Shown: positions 45,966 through 57,467 of the stretch, piece after piece
Layout of the letters: each line of letters opens with the position of its first letter
Position numbering within the stretch: position 1 is the first letter of the stretch
Assembly: GCA_951812925.1 (NCBI GenBank)
Contig: OX638371.1
Location: 44,366,101 to 44,430,100 of the forward strand
Direction of reading: 5' to 3'
Length of the DNA: 64,000 nt
Source of the DNA: Calliopum simillimum
Taxonomy: Eukaryota > Arthropoda > Insecta > Diptera > Lauxaniidae
Position numbers and translations under genes: made by a program
Notes under the pieces: model-generated
Seen by the model: only the letters and a program-made list of their open reading frames with translations
What the model was told of the DNA's origin: nothing
The model's database searches: none

Positions 45966-46757
45966 CAGTGTTGCCAATTTAGGGTATTTCCCACTAGATT
46001 TAGGAGATTTTAAAAGGTCTAGGGGGCAATCTGGGGGATACATTATTTAGGGGATATGTTCAGGGAATTCTAAAAAGGTCTAGGGGAAATCTAGGGGATA
46101 CTTTTATGGGATTTATGCGAACGAAATTCGTCTCGACTAGCTGTTTTATTATTGAGTTTACCATTTTTAAATGCCAGTGTAGAAAGATTGTTTTCTATAA
46201 TGAATATCATAAAAAGTAAACTAAGGAATCTATTGGCGGTAGAGACTGCGGAAGCCATTTTCCAGGTTAAGGATAATTTGTTTAACGAGATATCATTCGA
46301 GCCTTCGAAAAGTATGCTTTAAAAGTTTTGCACCACGGACATGTACAATGCTGATGTAGATGGAGCTCTGATTTATATTATGTCAGAGTTGTAGATGCAA
46401 ATGTTAAGAAAACCTTTTTTTAAAATATATAAAATTACATTATAGAATTGTTAACAAAAATATCTATATTTATAAAATATATTGAAACAACATTCATTTC
46501 ATTTTGAAATTTGGAAAATTTTTTTTTTTGTTACCAAAATATAAATGTTCCATATTTAGGGGAAATTTTGTGAAGAGTCCTGATTTTGGGGGAAATTTCG
46601 TTATGAAAAATATTAATTTCGTTTTGAAATTTTCTTTTTGTTTTTTGGCTACAAAATAAAGCATTTTCCAGTAAGGGGAAATTTCGTCAAAAAACCAAAA
46701 TTTAGGGGAAATCTCGTGCAATCTGGGGGAAAATAGGGTACCTACCTGGCAACACTG
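45966..46757 (+). mobile_element. Deleted hAT element, TSD TAGTACGT
   Basis: The ends are CAGTGTTGCCAATTTAGGG and CCTACCTGGCAACACTG, with the 8-bp duplication TAGTACGT exact at 45958-45965 and 46758-46765. It is 792 bp long. It retains only the C-terminal coding end of a transposase (46137-46322). Subterminal repeats of TTTAGGGG and its variants occur near both ends. Confidence 0.9.
46137..46322 (+). pseudogene. hAT transposase dimerisation-domain fragment
   Basis: The frame LAVLLLSLPFLNASVERLFS, then MNIIKSKLRN and ETAEAIFQVKDNLF, ends at TAA 46320. The A/S-V-E-R-L-F-S motif is the signature of the hAT C-terminal dimerisation domain. The catalytic part is deleted. It belongs to a different hAT family from that at 11.4 kb, whose motif reads VESERCFS. 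Confidence 0.85.
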
Positions 46758-46765
46758 TAGTACGT

Positions 46766-47399
46766 GGAGAGTTTCGAAATAATATCGTTGCCAGCTTGAA
46801 AGTGAAATTTTATATTTTCAGCCCTGTTCCGTTATCCGTGTGGTTTCCATTACTTTTCATTAATACCCTATTCTCACTTGCCTGGTTAACCAGATGAATG
46901 AAGATTAAGCACTAACCAGGATAGTTTTCCATATAAAAAGCTTTTCGATTTGTAGGGAAAAGATTAGCTAGTTTTTAAATAATTAGATCATTTAAACCTA
47001 AAAATCGGCAGGTGGCATCTCCAAATTCCAAAAATCGCAGGGAAATTAGGAAATTTCCGTTTCTTTTGACAAATGCAAAATGTAAACAAATAAAACATTT
47101 TTAATAAAAGACTTTCGATTTGAGCGTGGTGGTGAAGTTCAGCAGCTGCTGGTATTTTTTTCATTGTGCGCTTTTGTGTAAATTTTATTTTTTCTATTTT
47201 CTTGCGGCGCCATTTTGGCTTTTGCCATTAAATAAATTGTGAGTTTTTTTGTGAGTTTATTTTATAATTTTTTGTGACCGTGCATCACTTTAAGTGGTTG
47301 CTGCTTTAATAAGGCATTCATTTTTTTTCGCCGTATTGACTGATACCTTGCATCAGGTATTTTGATATATTTATTTTATTTTTTTTAGTGTATTTTACT
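46766..47399. other. No recognised gene; probable 5' flank or UTR of the LINE
   Basis: Nothing coding recognised. The last 250 bp may be the 5' UTR of the LINE whose ORF1 starts at 47412; its 5' boundary cannot be set. Confidence 0.45.
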
Positions 47400-47538
47400 T
47401 TGTTGCACAAAATGGTGTACCCTGTGCGGCAAAGTGAAAATGATGGAAATGGTGAGGTTAGGGTGCCTCGGCCGCGTTTTTATGTAGAGTCGGGCTTAGT
47501 TAGAAACCTAGAAGTAGTAATTCAATCTAGGAATGAAT

Positions 47539-50500
47539 TGTTATGTGACCATACTTTAGTGATGGGAACTATCGAATAAAAACTATCGAGTTATTCGATA
47601 GTTTGCAAAAATTCATTCATTCGATTGTTTTGAAAAAATCATTCATGAACGATTTTTAGTAATGAACGAAAACGACTGAATGAATAAATCATTCATGAAC
47701 GATTTTTAGTAATGAACGAAACTGATTGAATTCTTTTGTTTTTAGCTATGAATAAGTCATGAACGAAAACAATTGAATTGATTTTGTTTCACCCTTTGGC
47801 TTTTCCAGAGCTTTCTCCAAGGCTGGCCAAATCATTAACGACAGAAGAAGAAGGCTAAAAGGGCATTAGTTGGATCAAATTATTTTTTTAAACAGTAATC
47901 TTGGCTTTCAATAGTTTACTTTAGTTTTTTAACTTTATAAGAAGAATGTATTTGTTTTAGTCACTTATTGTTTTTTTTTCATTAAAAATTTGCATTCAAT
48001 GTATTAAATATCCTTAATAAATCTCTTAGCTAAGTGAATTTAATAAATTTTGAATAAAATAATTCAATAAAAAAATTTAATACAGTTTAGGTCATATTTT
48101 CTTTAGTTTTCGGCCATACATTTTATACTAAATAAGTATATACAGTTTTTTAAAATCCTTAGTACCTTATTTTAGTGAATGATATAAATTCTAAATGAGG
48201 GAATTCGCCAGAAAATTTCATTCAGTAAAATCGTTCATGAACGAATAAAATCATTCGATAGTCAAATTCATTCAGTTACTATCTATCGATAGTCGAAATC
48301 ATTCGATAGTTCCCATCACTACCATACTTTATCATATCTGACACGGAGCTCACCGACTAGCCAACGGTTTTTCAGGGGGATTCAGTGTGTTGTTGGTGCG
48401 TGAACAGGCCCTGCCTGTTGGGATGTCAGAAGGATTTTAATAAGTGAAATCTGAAAAAAGAAGAGAAAAAATATGTTATTAATGTTGAATAAATGGTTTT
48501 TGTAATTGGCCAAGCCAATTAATTGATGTGCTGCAGCATTTAAAATTGTTTATTTTTTGCACGCATGCTGGCGGATGCAGAAATGTCAAATATGTAGGTT
48601 GACATAGAGAGAGAATGTTGCCAGAATGTGAAAAGATGTTTGTAAGAAGGTTGACAGGTTGCGTAGAGAGAGCTTTTGTTTTTAGATGGTAGGAAAATGT
48701 TGCTAGACATCAGTTGGGGAAGTTGAAAGAGAGGAGATTATGACAGTGGATTTGTCAACATGTAGTGTTGGAAAATGTTTTAATAGGTTTTGTGGATGGT
48801 GAAAGTGGAGCGAATATGTAAATGAAACAGGTAGCTGTTCTAGATCTTGTATGAATGTGGCAGTTATATTAGAATAGGGTTTGGATTATATATTTAAATT
48901 TGTTGGTAAAACTTAAATAGGAAACTGTTTCTTAATTGTTGCTGCAATGAATTTGAAGATTTTTTTGGCTTGGTAGCAGCAAGTTTTTGCGCCGAAAATT
49001 CAAAAGCAAATCTACCGTGGATGATTAAAGTTCAGTTCGTCGTGTTTAAAAATTGTTTAAATTTGTTCAGAGTGTTTAAGTACAGTTTAGTGTGAAGGAC
49101 TCAGCAAGGAGTTGGACGGAGTCCATATACGAAGTGCAAAGGCGATTTTAAGTAATCATTTAAAGGAAAACAGGTGATATTTAACAGAATTAGATAAAGT
49201 GGTTTTTTGTTAAGAGTTTTTTTTCATGGTGTTTAGTGAATTTTGAGGATTGAATGCTGAAAATTATAAGGAAAAGTATAGCAAGCAGGAAAATTTTGAA
49301 CGGAAGTCTGAGGAAGTTTGGATTTGCGGAAATTTACAGTGAACAAAGTTCACTTGTTTGGTGCAAAGAATTGGGAAACTAAAAATTGTAAGTTTTTTGT
49401 GATGAAAAGTGAAAATGGTTTAGGAGCAAATATAAAGTGACGTATAATTTTGCCATAGGTGGCTGATTTCGGTGTGTTGGCTGGAGTGAAGGTACCGTGC
49501 TCTGGACCAATCGCAAAGAAAAACTGGAATAAGGTCAGCCACAATTGTTTCCCATTTTTATTAAAATTTTTGTTCGAGATTGCTAATTTAAATACGTGAA
49601 AAGGCGAAGTAATTTTTAGCGCTCGTGATACGCCTGCTTACATATATATAAATTTTGAATTTGAAATCCGATTCCAAAGTTCAAGTCGAAACGAAGTGAA
49701 TCGCCATTTTATAGAAGCGACTGTAGTCGTGTTGCTGTTCGGGAGTTCGGGTGTTCGTGGGTAGTCTGTAACTATTTGTAACAGTTTAGGGTATTCTCAA
49801 TTTATTTGAATTTTATATATATTTTTTTTGTGTTGCTGTATAACAGCTTTAAAAGAGAATTTGTAAACGAGCGGGAAATTCCATAAAAAACTAATTTTTG
49901 AGTACCACTAAATTGTGGACATGAAAATTTAATTATTTTTTGTTGCAACCAATAGAGCTCTGTTAGGATAGCGAAAATTTTGAAATCATTACGTTTTTCT
50001 TATAAATTAAGGGCGGCTAATAAAAGGCTTAAATAATTCAGAAATGATTTTTTATATATAAATATTTTAATTTATTATGTTTAAATGTATTATTCGTAGT
50101 TTTTTTTTTATCTTATACAATTCAATAATTTATTTATTACATTTTTTTTATGCATGTTTTTTTGGTAAACGGTTTAATGCTTGATTTATAATTTACTTTT
50201 TTTTTGTTAGTTTAAACATTCAATTTTTTTTATATTCTAATTTATGATGTTTGCTGGCTTTGGCCAGGTTATCGATGTGTCGATGGGGGATTGAAAATCT
50301 GTAAATGAAAAGAAATTTTGGTATCAATAAATTGTTAAATTCTTGAATTTTAAAATGAATATGGTTTTGTGCTGAAGAGTTGGATAGAAGAGGGGTAGAG
50401 CTTACCTGACTGGTGCGAGGGTAAGGTGACGGTGATGGTCTAATAGTGGGTGTTGGTGAAAGATTTTGTTTACCACACAGGATGGGCGGGTACGTCAGAA

Positions 50501-50812
50501 TAATGACATCGATTATTCTCTTTTGCGTGTGCGGAATCAGTGGACATAGGTCTGCTGGTTTGATGCTTTTTGGTGATACGAAGATATAGGGGAGAAAATG
50601 GAAGGGTGTTGTGGTATTTTTAGAATTTGAAGTTTGAAGCAGCTTCTTCCATATTTCTTATATAGAGGAAAGGTTCGTTTCCGGGGTTTACCGGAAGTGG
50701 ACTTTATTGTTGCTGGCCTCGATCTGACACGGCGGGTTATGAATCCCCCTGAAAAAACGTTGGCTAGTCGGTGAGCTCCGTGTCAGATATGATAAAGTAT
50801 GGTCACATAACA
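47539..50812. mobile_element. TIR element of unknown superfamily, TSD GAAT
   Basis: About 70-bp inverted ends begin TGTTATGTGACCATAC on the left and run through CTGACACGGAGCTCACCGAC and TTTCAGGGGGATTC. The complement ends at 50812. GAAT is duplicated at 47535-47538 and 50813-50816, and removal restores ORF1 codons RNECALN. Without the nested hAT MITE it is about 2.5 kb. I find no transposase or LTR pair. The G/T-rich interior (48.4-50.4 kb) has no long ORF. Confidence 0.75.
47557..48321. mobile_element. hAT-like MITE, TSD CCATACTT
   Basis: A 765-bp element with ends TAGTGATGGGAACTATCGA and TCGATAGT...CCCATCACTA. The exact 8-bp duplication CCATACTT is at 47549-47556 and 48322-48329, inside the left terminal repeat of the surrounding element. 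The uninterrupted right terminal repeat gives the empty site. Internal repeats of ATTCATGAACGA and TATCGA(A/T) are abundant. Confidence 0.9.
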
Positions 50813-53800
50813 GAATGTGCGCTTAATGTTGTGGCCATTGGGAAGCACATTTACAAACACTAAAAAAAAATAAATTAAAAGAGATAACTCAGAAGTGCGA
50901 AGTTCCAAATGAGATAGCCAAAGATGAGCATTTAATTGAAAAATATATTACTTTTATTCCATCCGAGTTGTGTGAAGTTAAAGGGGTGGTCCCTGTTCCT
51001 GTGTCATACAGTGAGCAGGAGATTTTCGACAGCGGTTTTGGTAAAAACATGTGTCAATTTGGTCCATTGTCTGTTAACTGCAAGTTAACTCAAGTCAAGC
51101 GTCTGGTTAGGAAGGATGCTTTCAGTCCTGGTGGTTTTAGTGTCTCTGACACGGTCCTCGTGTGTTTTTCTGGTGAAGTTTTGCCTTCACACATTTCTGT
51201 GGGGGTGTTAACTTTCCCATAAATCCGTACCGGGACGGTTCAATCATTCAGAGAAGGGGTGTAGGCGCACGCACCACTTATGTGGCAAGTGTGGCATACA
51301 GCATGCTGAGTCTGAAAAGTGTTCTGTTTTAAAATGTGTTAATTGTGGGGGTATGCATCAGGCCTCGTCTAAGTCTTGTCCGATGTACATTAAAATTTTT
51401 TATGAAAAAGCCGAAAGAGCCAATAGGATGAAGCCGAAAATGAACGTAATAAATCTTTTTCATTCAAGAATAAAAATCAGTCCTTTGCTTTTATTTCTGA
51501 GGACTTTTCTCAAATTTCTAATCATCTTCGTCAACACAAGTCAGCTCAAAATCCATTATACCCACTAAGCGGCAGCGTATTGAGGATGATGTTATTGTAG
51601 CAATTGTGGATATTGCTAGTGCAGCTGTTGAGGCTGCCAATGTAGTTTCCACTAAGCATGTTACGGAGGTAGTTGATATTGAGTCAATTTTCAAGGTTCA
51701 GGTCAAAAACTCAAGTGATGAATTGGTTAGGCAAATAAAACCATTTTTTGAGTCTATTGTCAGTCTTCTCAGTATAGAAAATAATGCTGGGGATGATGTG
51801 AGAAAGGCTAATCTCAAACATCTGTTTAGTTCAATCCTTCAAAATATTAATGAAAGTTGTACAATTTAACTGCACGAGTGTGAGGAACAAAAAAATCTTG
51901 TTGAGCAATATTTTCTTGATAATGATGTTTCTTTGGGGTGTCTTTCTGAAACTTTTTTACTACCTTCTGATCCTCTTATATTTAAGAATTTTGATGTCAT
52001 GAGATCCGATCGTTCCGCATCTGTTAATCGTGGTGGAGGTGTGGCCATTATTTTTGCTAAAACACTCAAGGTTAAAATTCTTAACATTGTGTGCCCGTCA
52101 AACTACATACATATATTGAGGTTTCTGGTTGTGAGTTGTTGACAGATAGGGGAGCTGTTGCAATCCAGTCTTTTTACATTCCACCTAACCAAAATATATC
52201 TGTCTATCATTTAAACAGAATTTTGGATAATTTGCATTACGCTTCTATTTTAATTTCCGGAGATTTCAATGTGCATAATGTTTGCTGGGGCAGTGCTCTG
52301 ACTGATTCCAGAGGCGGAAAAGTGTTAGATTTTGCTGAAGACAATAATTTAATGTTATTAAATAATGGTGAGCCGACACATTTTGGACAAGCTGTTTCGT
52401 GTTTGGATTTAGCTTTTTGTTCGGGCAGTGTTGGTTTGCATGCTACATGAAAAACTACCAGAGAAACGCTTGGCAGTACTTATTGCATGATTCAGATGAC
52501 ACTTAATCCCATTCCTTTAATCAAAAGTTTTACAAAGTACGTTATTCCTAAGGTTATTGATAAAAGTTTTATTAATAAACAACTTTATGAAGTATTTAAC
52601 TCTCCGCTATTTGATGACCCTGCCTCGGATAACAGAATTGACACCTTTACTCAAGTTTTTCACGACACCTTTAAAATAAAAACTAGCAACAAAATGAGGG
52701 CTCCAAATCCTTGGTGGAACTCTACTTGCAAAAAGGTCTGTGCGACTTTAAGGTTGGCGTTGAGTAGATATAATTCTTGTCCATCTAGACACAATTTTGA
52801 AGAGCTTTTAAAAACTAAAAAGGTGTATAAGTACATACTGAGGGTTGAGAAAAGGAATGGCTGGAAAAAATTTTGCGAAAATATTAATAGTAATATGACA
52901 GTAGCTGAACTTTGGAAAGCGTTGTTGTTGTCTGTCTGGTCTTACCGAATGCCTGTCTGAGTTTTGTGATAATTTGGCTGATCTGGTCGGTCCTTTCCAA
53001 TTTATTTCACCCATGTCTGCGTCTAGCGACCATTTCTTACAACTGCCTATTACTGGAATTGCTATATTTGTGGAATTGGATAAAGCAATTGTTAAGTCTA
53101 AAAACACTGCTCCTGGCATTGATGGTTTGCGTAATGAGCATCTGAAATCTTTTAACGCAGAGCATAAGCACAACTTGCTCGGCATGTTCAATGAGGTGCT
53201 TACTAGCGGCTTTATCCCATATTGTTGGTTTCAATATAAGGTGATGCCACTTAAGAAAAAAAAACTGTCCGTCTACTGTTGCTTCTGCATATCGTTCTAT
53301 AGCGCTTGCGGCATCGCTTAGGAAAATTTTTGAGAGTATTCTTTGTACTAGACTTGAGTGATTTCTGGAGTCTAATGCTAAGATCAATTCTTGTCAGTCC
53401 GGCTTTAGAAAGTGGAAGTCTACCTGCGATAACGTTCTTGCGCTTTGGTCTGCTGTGAATCTTGCTTTTATAAAAAAAGAAAGTGTGGTGCCGGTTTTTT
53501 TGGACATAAAGGGGGCATTTGACAATGTCAATATACGTTTTTTATGGCCCAGGCTCAAACTGCTTGGTATTCCGAACAGATTTTGTGACTTCATTTATTG
53601 TCTTTTTCAGTTTAAAGATCTTTACATACCGAATGATGATGGTTTCACTAATAGACACTCCTTTACGGGTGTGCCGCAAGGTTGTGTTTTAAGTCCTATT
53701 TGCTTTAATTTATATATTGATGAGATATTCAGCGTTGTTAGTGAGGATGTGTGTATATTGGGTTATGCTGATGACGTTGTAGTTTTTGCTTCTGACGTTG

Positions 53801-54096
53801 ATTTGGTGCGAGCGAGGGCCATAGTTCAAACTGCTCTTTCTGCTGTAAGAAATCGACTATTGCAGTTGCAACTTGAGTTGTCCACCAGCAAAACCAAAGC
53901 AATGGTTTTTACCAAAAAAAGGAACTGCGCTGTTGCACCTTTGCAGTTGGGAACTGATAATCTTGATTTTGTCAATACGTTTAACTTTTTGGGTCTTAAG
54001 TTCCATAAGAGTCTTTCTCTTAGGTTTCATGTGGATCGTGTGACCAAAAGTTGCTTTCATTATTCCAATGTATTGCGTTCTCTCTGCGGGGTGTCG

Positions 54097-54985
54097 CACA
54101 GTGCTGCGATAGAAGGCATTTGCGTAAAAAATTTTTGTTCAAATTTAAAATTTTTTTTATGCCATTCTACAGCAAATAGTCCAATTAAGAAGTTCCCTGA
54201 AAATGATTGAAAACTAGTGTGATTTGTAAGTGTTACAGCTTGTTAAAGTCGAACTTTTTTTTGAAAAAAAAAACATTTAAGAAAATTTGCTAATCGCTAA
54301 TTGCTGCTCCTAAACCTCAAAAGCAATTGTTATAAAATAAAATGCATATAAAAGCCTACATACCCGTTTATTTTTAATATTTTTTGTTTGCAAATTTTTT
54401 TAGCCAAATTAAAGTTATTTTAAAAAATATAAAAAAAAATTTTTAAAATATTGAAAACCGGAAAATGCTAATTTTCTTTAGAGCAGGAAAAAAAAGACGG
54501 GACATGCGGGCATTGTCCTTAAACGTACAGATAGTACAGATTCCATATTTTAAGATAGAAAAAATTCAGAACCCCTTTTCCCCGTTTACTTTAAATATTT
54601 TTCTGAATATCCCGTATTTACGTAAAAATCAATGATTTTATAAAATTTACACCACAAAATTTTTTTCAAATGCTTTTGAATTTTTTTAAATTTGATTTTT
54701 TTTACAGCATACTTTTATATGTCAAAAACACTATGAACTATTAAAATTTTAATATGGTTTTTTACAGCCTAAAAGCATGCACAAACATTTTTTCCAGTTA
54801 ACTTTCGTGGTTTTATTTATTTGAATATCTTTTTATACCCTACTCCCAGGGTATATTCACTTTGTCCTTCCGTTTGTAACGCAGAGAAGGAGGCGTGGCA
54901 GATATAGAAAAGTATATATATTCTTGATCAGCGTCACCTCCTGAGTCGATATAGCCATGTCCGTCTGTCTGGCTGGCTGGCTGGG

Positions 54986-55020
<35 letters not shown>

Positions 55021-55802
55021 GTGGCTGGCTGTGTGTTGAAATACACTTTTTGGGAAAACTGAGCAAGATAATTCAATGAAATTTGATACACTGCCTCCGT
55101 CGTCAAAGTTAGCTCGGGGGATTGAAAATGAGCAAAATCGGTCAACAGACACGCCTACCGCCCATACAAAAATTATATTCAAAATGCAATTTTAGGAGTA
55201 TTTTTTACGACAATGCAGCCACAATACACATAAGTACTACAAATTGTAAGCGCAAGCTCTGATAAAAAACTGAGCGAATTCGGACAAAAGGGCGTGGCAC
55301 CTCCCATACAAGCAAAAGCTTCAAAACGCTATACTGAAAGCGTTTTTTGAGATATTCGAACCAACTTCGACTCAGACACTAAAAATTATAAATGAAAGCT
55401 CTCAGCAAAAATTGGTTGAAATCGTACAAGGGGGCGTGGCACCTCCCATATAAGCAAAAGTTTCAAAATGCTATACTGAAAAAGTTTTTTGAGATAATCC
55501 AACTAAATTTCACTCTGACACTAAAACTATAAATGCAAGCTCTGAACAAAAACTGGGTGTACTCGGACAAGAGGGCGTGGCACCTCTCATATAAGCAAAA
55601 TTTTCAAAATACTGCAGGGTAGGGTATTTATTTTTTGGCCAGGCCAAAATTTACACCCTTACTAGTTTTCTATTCATTGCATTTAAAAATTAATTGCATT
55701 TCTGAAATTAACGTAAAAAAATGTATCAGTGTGGTAAATCTTATTAAAATCGAACCAAAACTGTGGAAATGCCGTTCCGTTGTATGGAGTGACAGCACTG
55801 TG
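54097..55802. mobile_element. Transib-like element with CACAGTG ends, TSD TGTCG
   Basis: The ends are CACAGTGCTG at 54097 and CAGCACTGTG at 55802, with TGTCG duplicated exactly at 54092-54096 and 55803-55807. Removal restores LINE codons LCGVSWGSDP. The first seven bases equal the V(D)J recombination signal heptamer, as known for Transib-type termini, and a 5-bp duplication fits that superfamily. It has no transposase. A dispersed repeat (54836-55665) is nested inside, leaving about 0.9 kb of element. Confidence 0.78.
54836..55665 (+). repeat. Dispersed repeat copy D, complete
   Basis: Same family as 33101-33898: it starts TACCCTACTCCCAGGGTATA and ends with GGCCAGGCCAAAATTTACAC and CCTTACTAG. 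The CTGG-rich run is expanded here (54968-55030, about fourteen CTGG units with GGTG variants). The body has four GGGCGTGGCACCTC-marked units of about 140 bp. Confidence 0.8.
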
Positions 55803-57261
55803 TGTCGTGGGGTTCTGATCCTCAGTGTTTAATACGACTGTATATAGCACTTATAAGACCGAAATTGGAATATATGTCACCGTTGCTTTTAGATTGCACA
55901 AAAAAAAATTTTTTAAAGTTACAGCGTGTCCAGTGGAAGGCTTTGCGCATCTCGCTTGGAGCCTTGATATCTACTCATACCACTATAGGTCAAAAGGCAC
56001 ACTTTTTTGGCCAAAACTCATAACGCCCATATTATCACGGATACCGACTGCAAATGTAGTTCTTATGTTGACTCTAGACTAAAAGAACAATTCTGAAAAA
56101 AATCTTAGCCCTTGGACTACCGGGTCAAAAATGGCACGTAACAAATTCTCTAAATAAATAACACATATCAGCAAGGTTTTGTTTTTAACCATTTCCGAAG
56201 TAACTCCATGCGTTGAATCCGAATCCAAGGTCAGAACTGACCCACTACTTCAGGATTTGGAGATATTTGAGGTCAAAATCATGAAAAATGGCTATTTTGG
56301 CTATTTTTGCGGTTCGATGCTAATTGCACAAAATTTTCATTATTTTTTTTTACTAAATGTATAACGTAGTTCTGTTATTTTTCTTCAAAATAAGCTCTTA
56401 AAAAATGTCATACAATACTTCCTTTAAAAGTTATGGTCGATTTAAGATGACATGTCATAACATCTTGAAATACCATAAAACGGGTAAAACGACACAACTT
56501 TGGATTTCATGATATCATCTTAAATCTGCAATAACTTTTGAAGAAAGTATTGTTTTTCAAAAGCTCGTTTTGAAGGTAAAAGTCGTACTCAGTAATGAAT
56601 TATGCAAAAAAATAAAAAAAAATTTTGTGCAGTCTACATCTAACCTCAAAAGTAACAAAAGTACTTATTTTTCGCATATTGACCTCAAATATCTCTATTT
56701 TTCAAAAAACCTATTGCAAAAATTATGCGCACTTTTACCCAAGTTACTTGTTCTCGTAGTATCTTCAGTATTTTCTAATAAGAAATTGAAAAACAGCTTC
56801 TTCTTTTTCTTTTTCGTCTGTCTTTTGCAACCAGACTTCGAATAAATCGGAATTGCGGAAAAAAAATTACCTGACAAAAAAATTTATTAAAAAAAAACGG
56901 CCAAAATCGGGCGTCTATATTTCTAAATAATATTAACAATAGCACCATCTTACTAGTTTTGGGTTTCTAAGGAGTAACTAATTCCAACAAAATTTTAAAA
57001 GCTTACGCACAGTTCAAAATTTAAAAAAAATACTTAAAGTCAGGGGTCTAATTTGAATTTTAATTTTTTCCACAGAAAACCAAAATATATTTAAGTGTTT
57101 TGAACTACATTGCATTATACATAACATCATCAATTTTAAAACTGATTTTTTAATTGAACTTTTAGTCATATATTTGCAAAGATCGATTTACATATAAATC
57201 TATCAATGCATTTTCTAACACATAATTATGACAAATCAAGGAACGGATTAAAAACACGGCT

Positions 57262-57308
57262 ATAGTGACATATGTTTCGTCTTTCGCCCCATAGACTCAT
57301 CAGACTAT
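57262..57308 (-). ncRNA. Hammerhead ribozyme motif, copy A
   Basis: Minus strand, 5' to 3': stem I strand ATAGT, core CTGATGA (57303-57297), stem II GTCTAT with GGGGCG loop and AAAGAC (one A/A mismatch), GAAA, palindromic stem III CATATG, then T and C. This gives a GTC cleavage triplet with predicted cut after 57267, and stem I partner ACTAT. All core nucleotides of the hammerhead consensus are present. Stem III is only two pairs with an ATAT loop, as in short-stem-III type I ribozymes that often work as dimers. Confidence 0.82.
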
Positions 57309-57391
57309 TTTTGTTGTAATTATAATTATATTTATTTCACTAAATTAATAATAATTGAAAAATTGCAAGTTTGAAAACTTTTTGTGTTTTT

Positions 57392-57467
57392 GGCCTGGGC
57401 GGGAGTTGAACCAAGGACCTCCCGGTTGGTAGCAGAAGTCGTTACCACTGCACCAGCCTTGCTCGGC
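57392..57467 (-). repeat. tRNA-like Pol III promoter region of SINE copy A
   Basis: A box TGGTGCAGTGG at 57455-57445 and B box GGTTCAACTCC at 57412-57402 on the minus strand, 33 bases apart, as in tRNA genes. A cloverleaf is only partly formed, so this is tRNA-derived, not a functional tRNA. Confidence 0.8.

Larger units (their letters stand above)
47412..51869 (+). pseudogene. I-like LINE ORF1 (gag-like), interrupted
   Basis: The ATG at 47412 opens MVYPVRQSENDG, which runs to VIQSRNE and is cut by the element 47539-50812. It continues after it (ALNVVAIGKHIY). The 50968-51222 frame contains VPVSYSEQEIF, CQFGPLS and DTVLVCFSGEVLPSHI. After a frame change, zinc knuckles follow at about 51235-51400: HLCGKCGIQHAESEKC and CVNCGGMHQASSKSCP. 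The C-terminal frame ends at 51869, overlapping ORF2 by 20 bases. Several frameshifts and stops make it non-functional. The protein would bind element RNA. Confidence 0.8.

Noticed and set aside
57392..57467. True tRNA gene
   Set aside because: A and B boxes are good but the acceptor and T stems do not pair properly, and it occurs as a repeat with a fixed downstream region.
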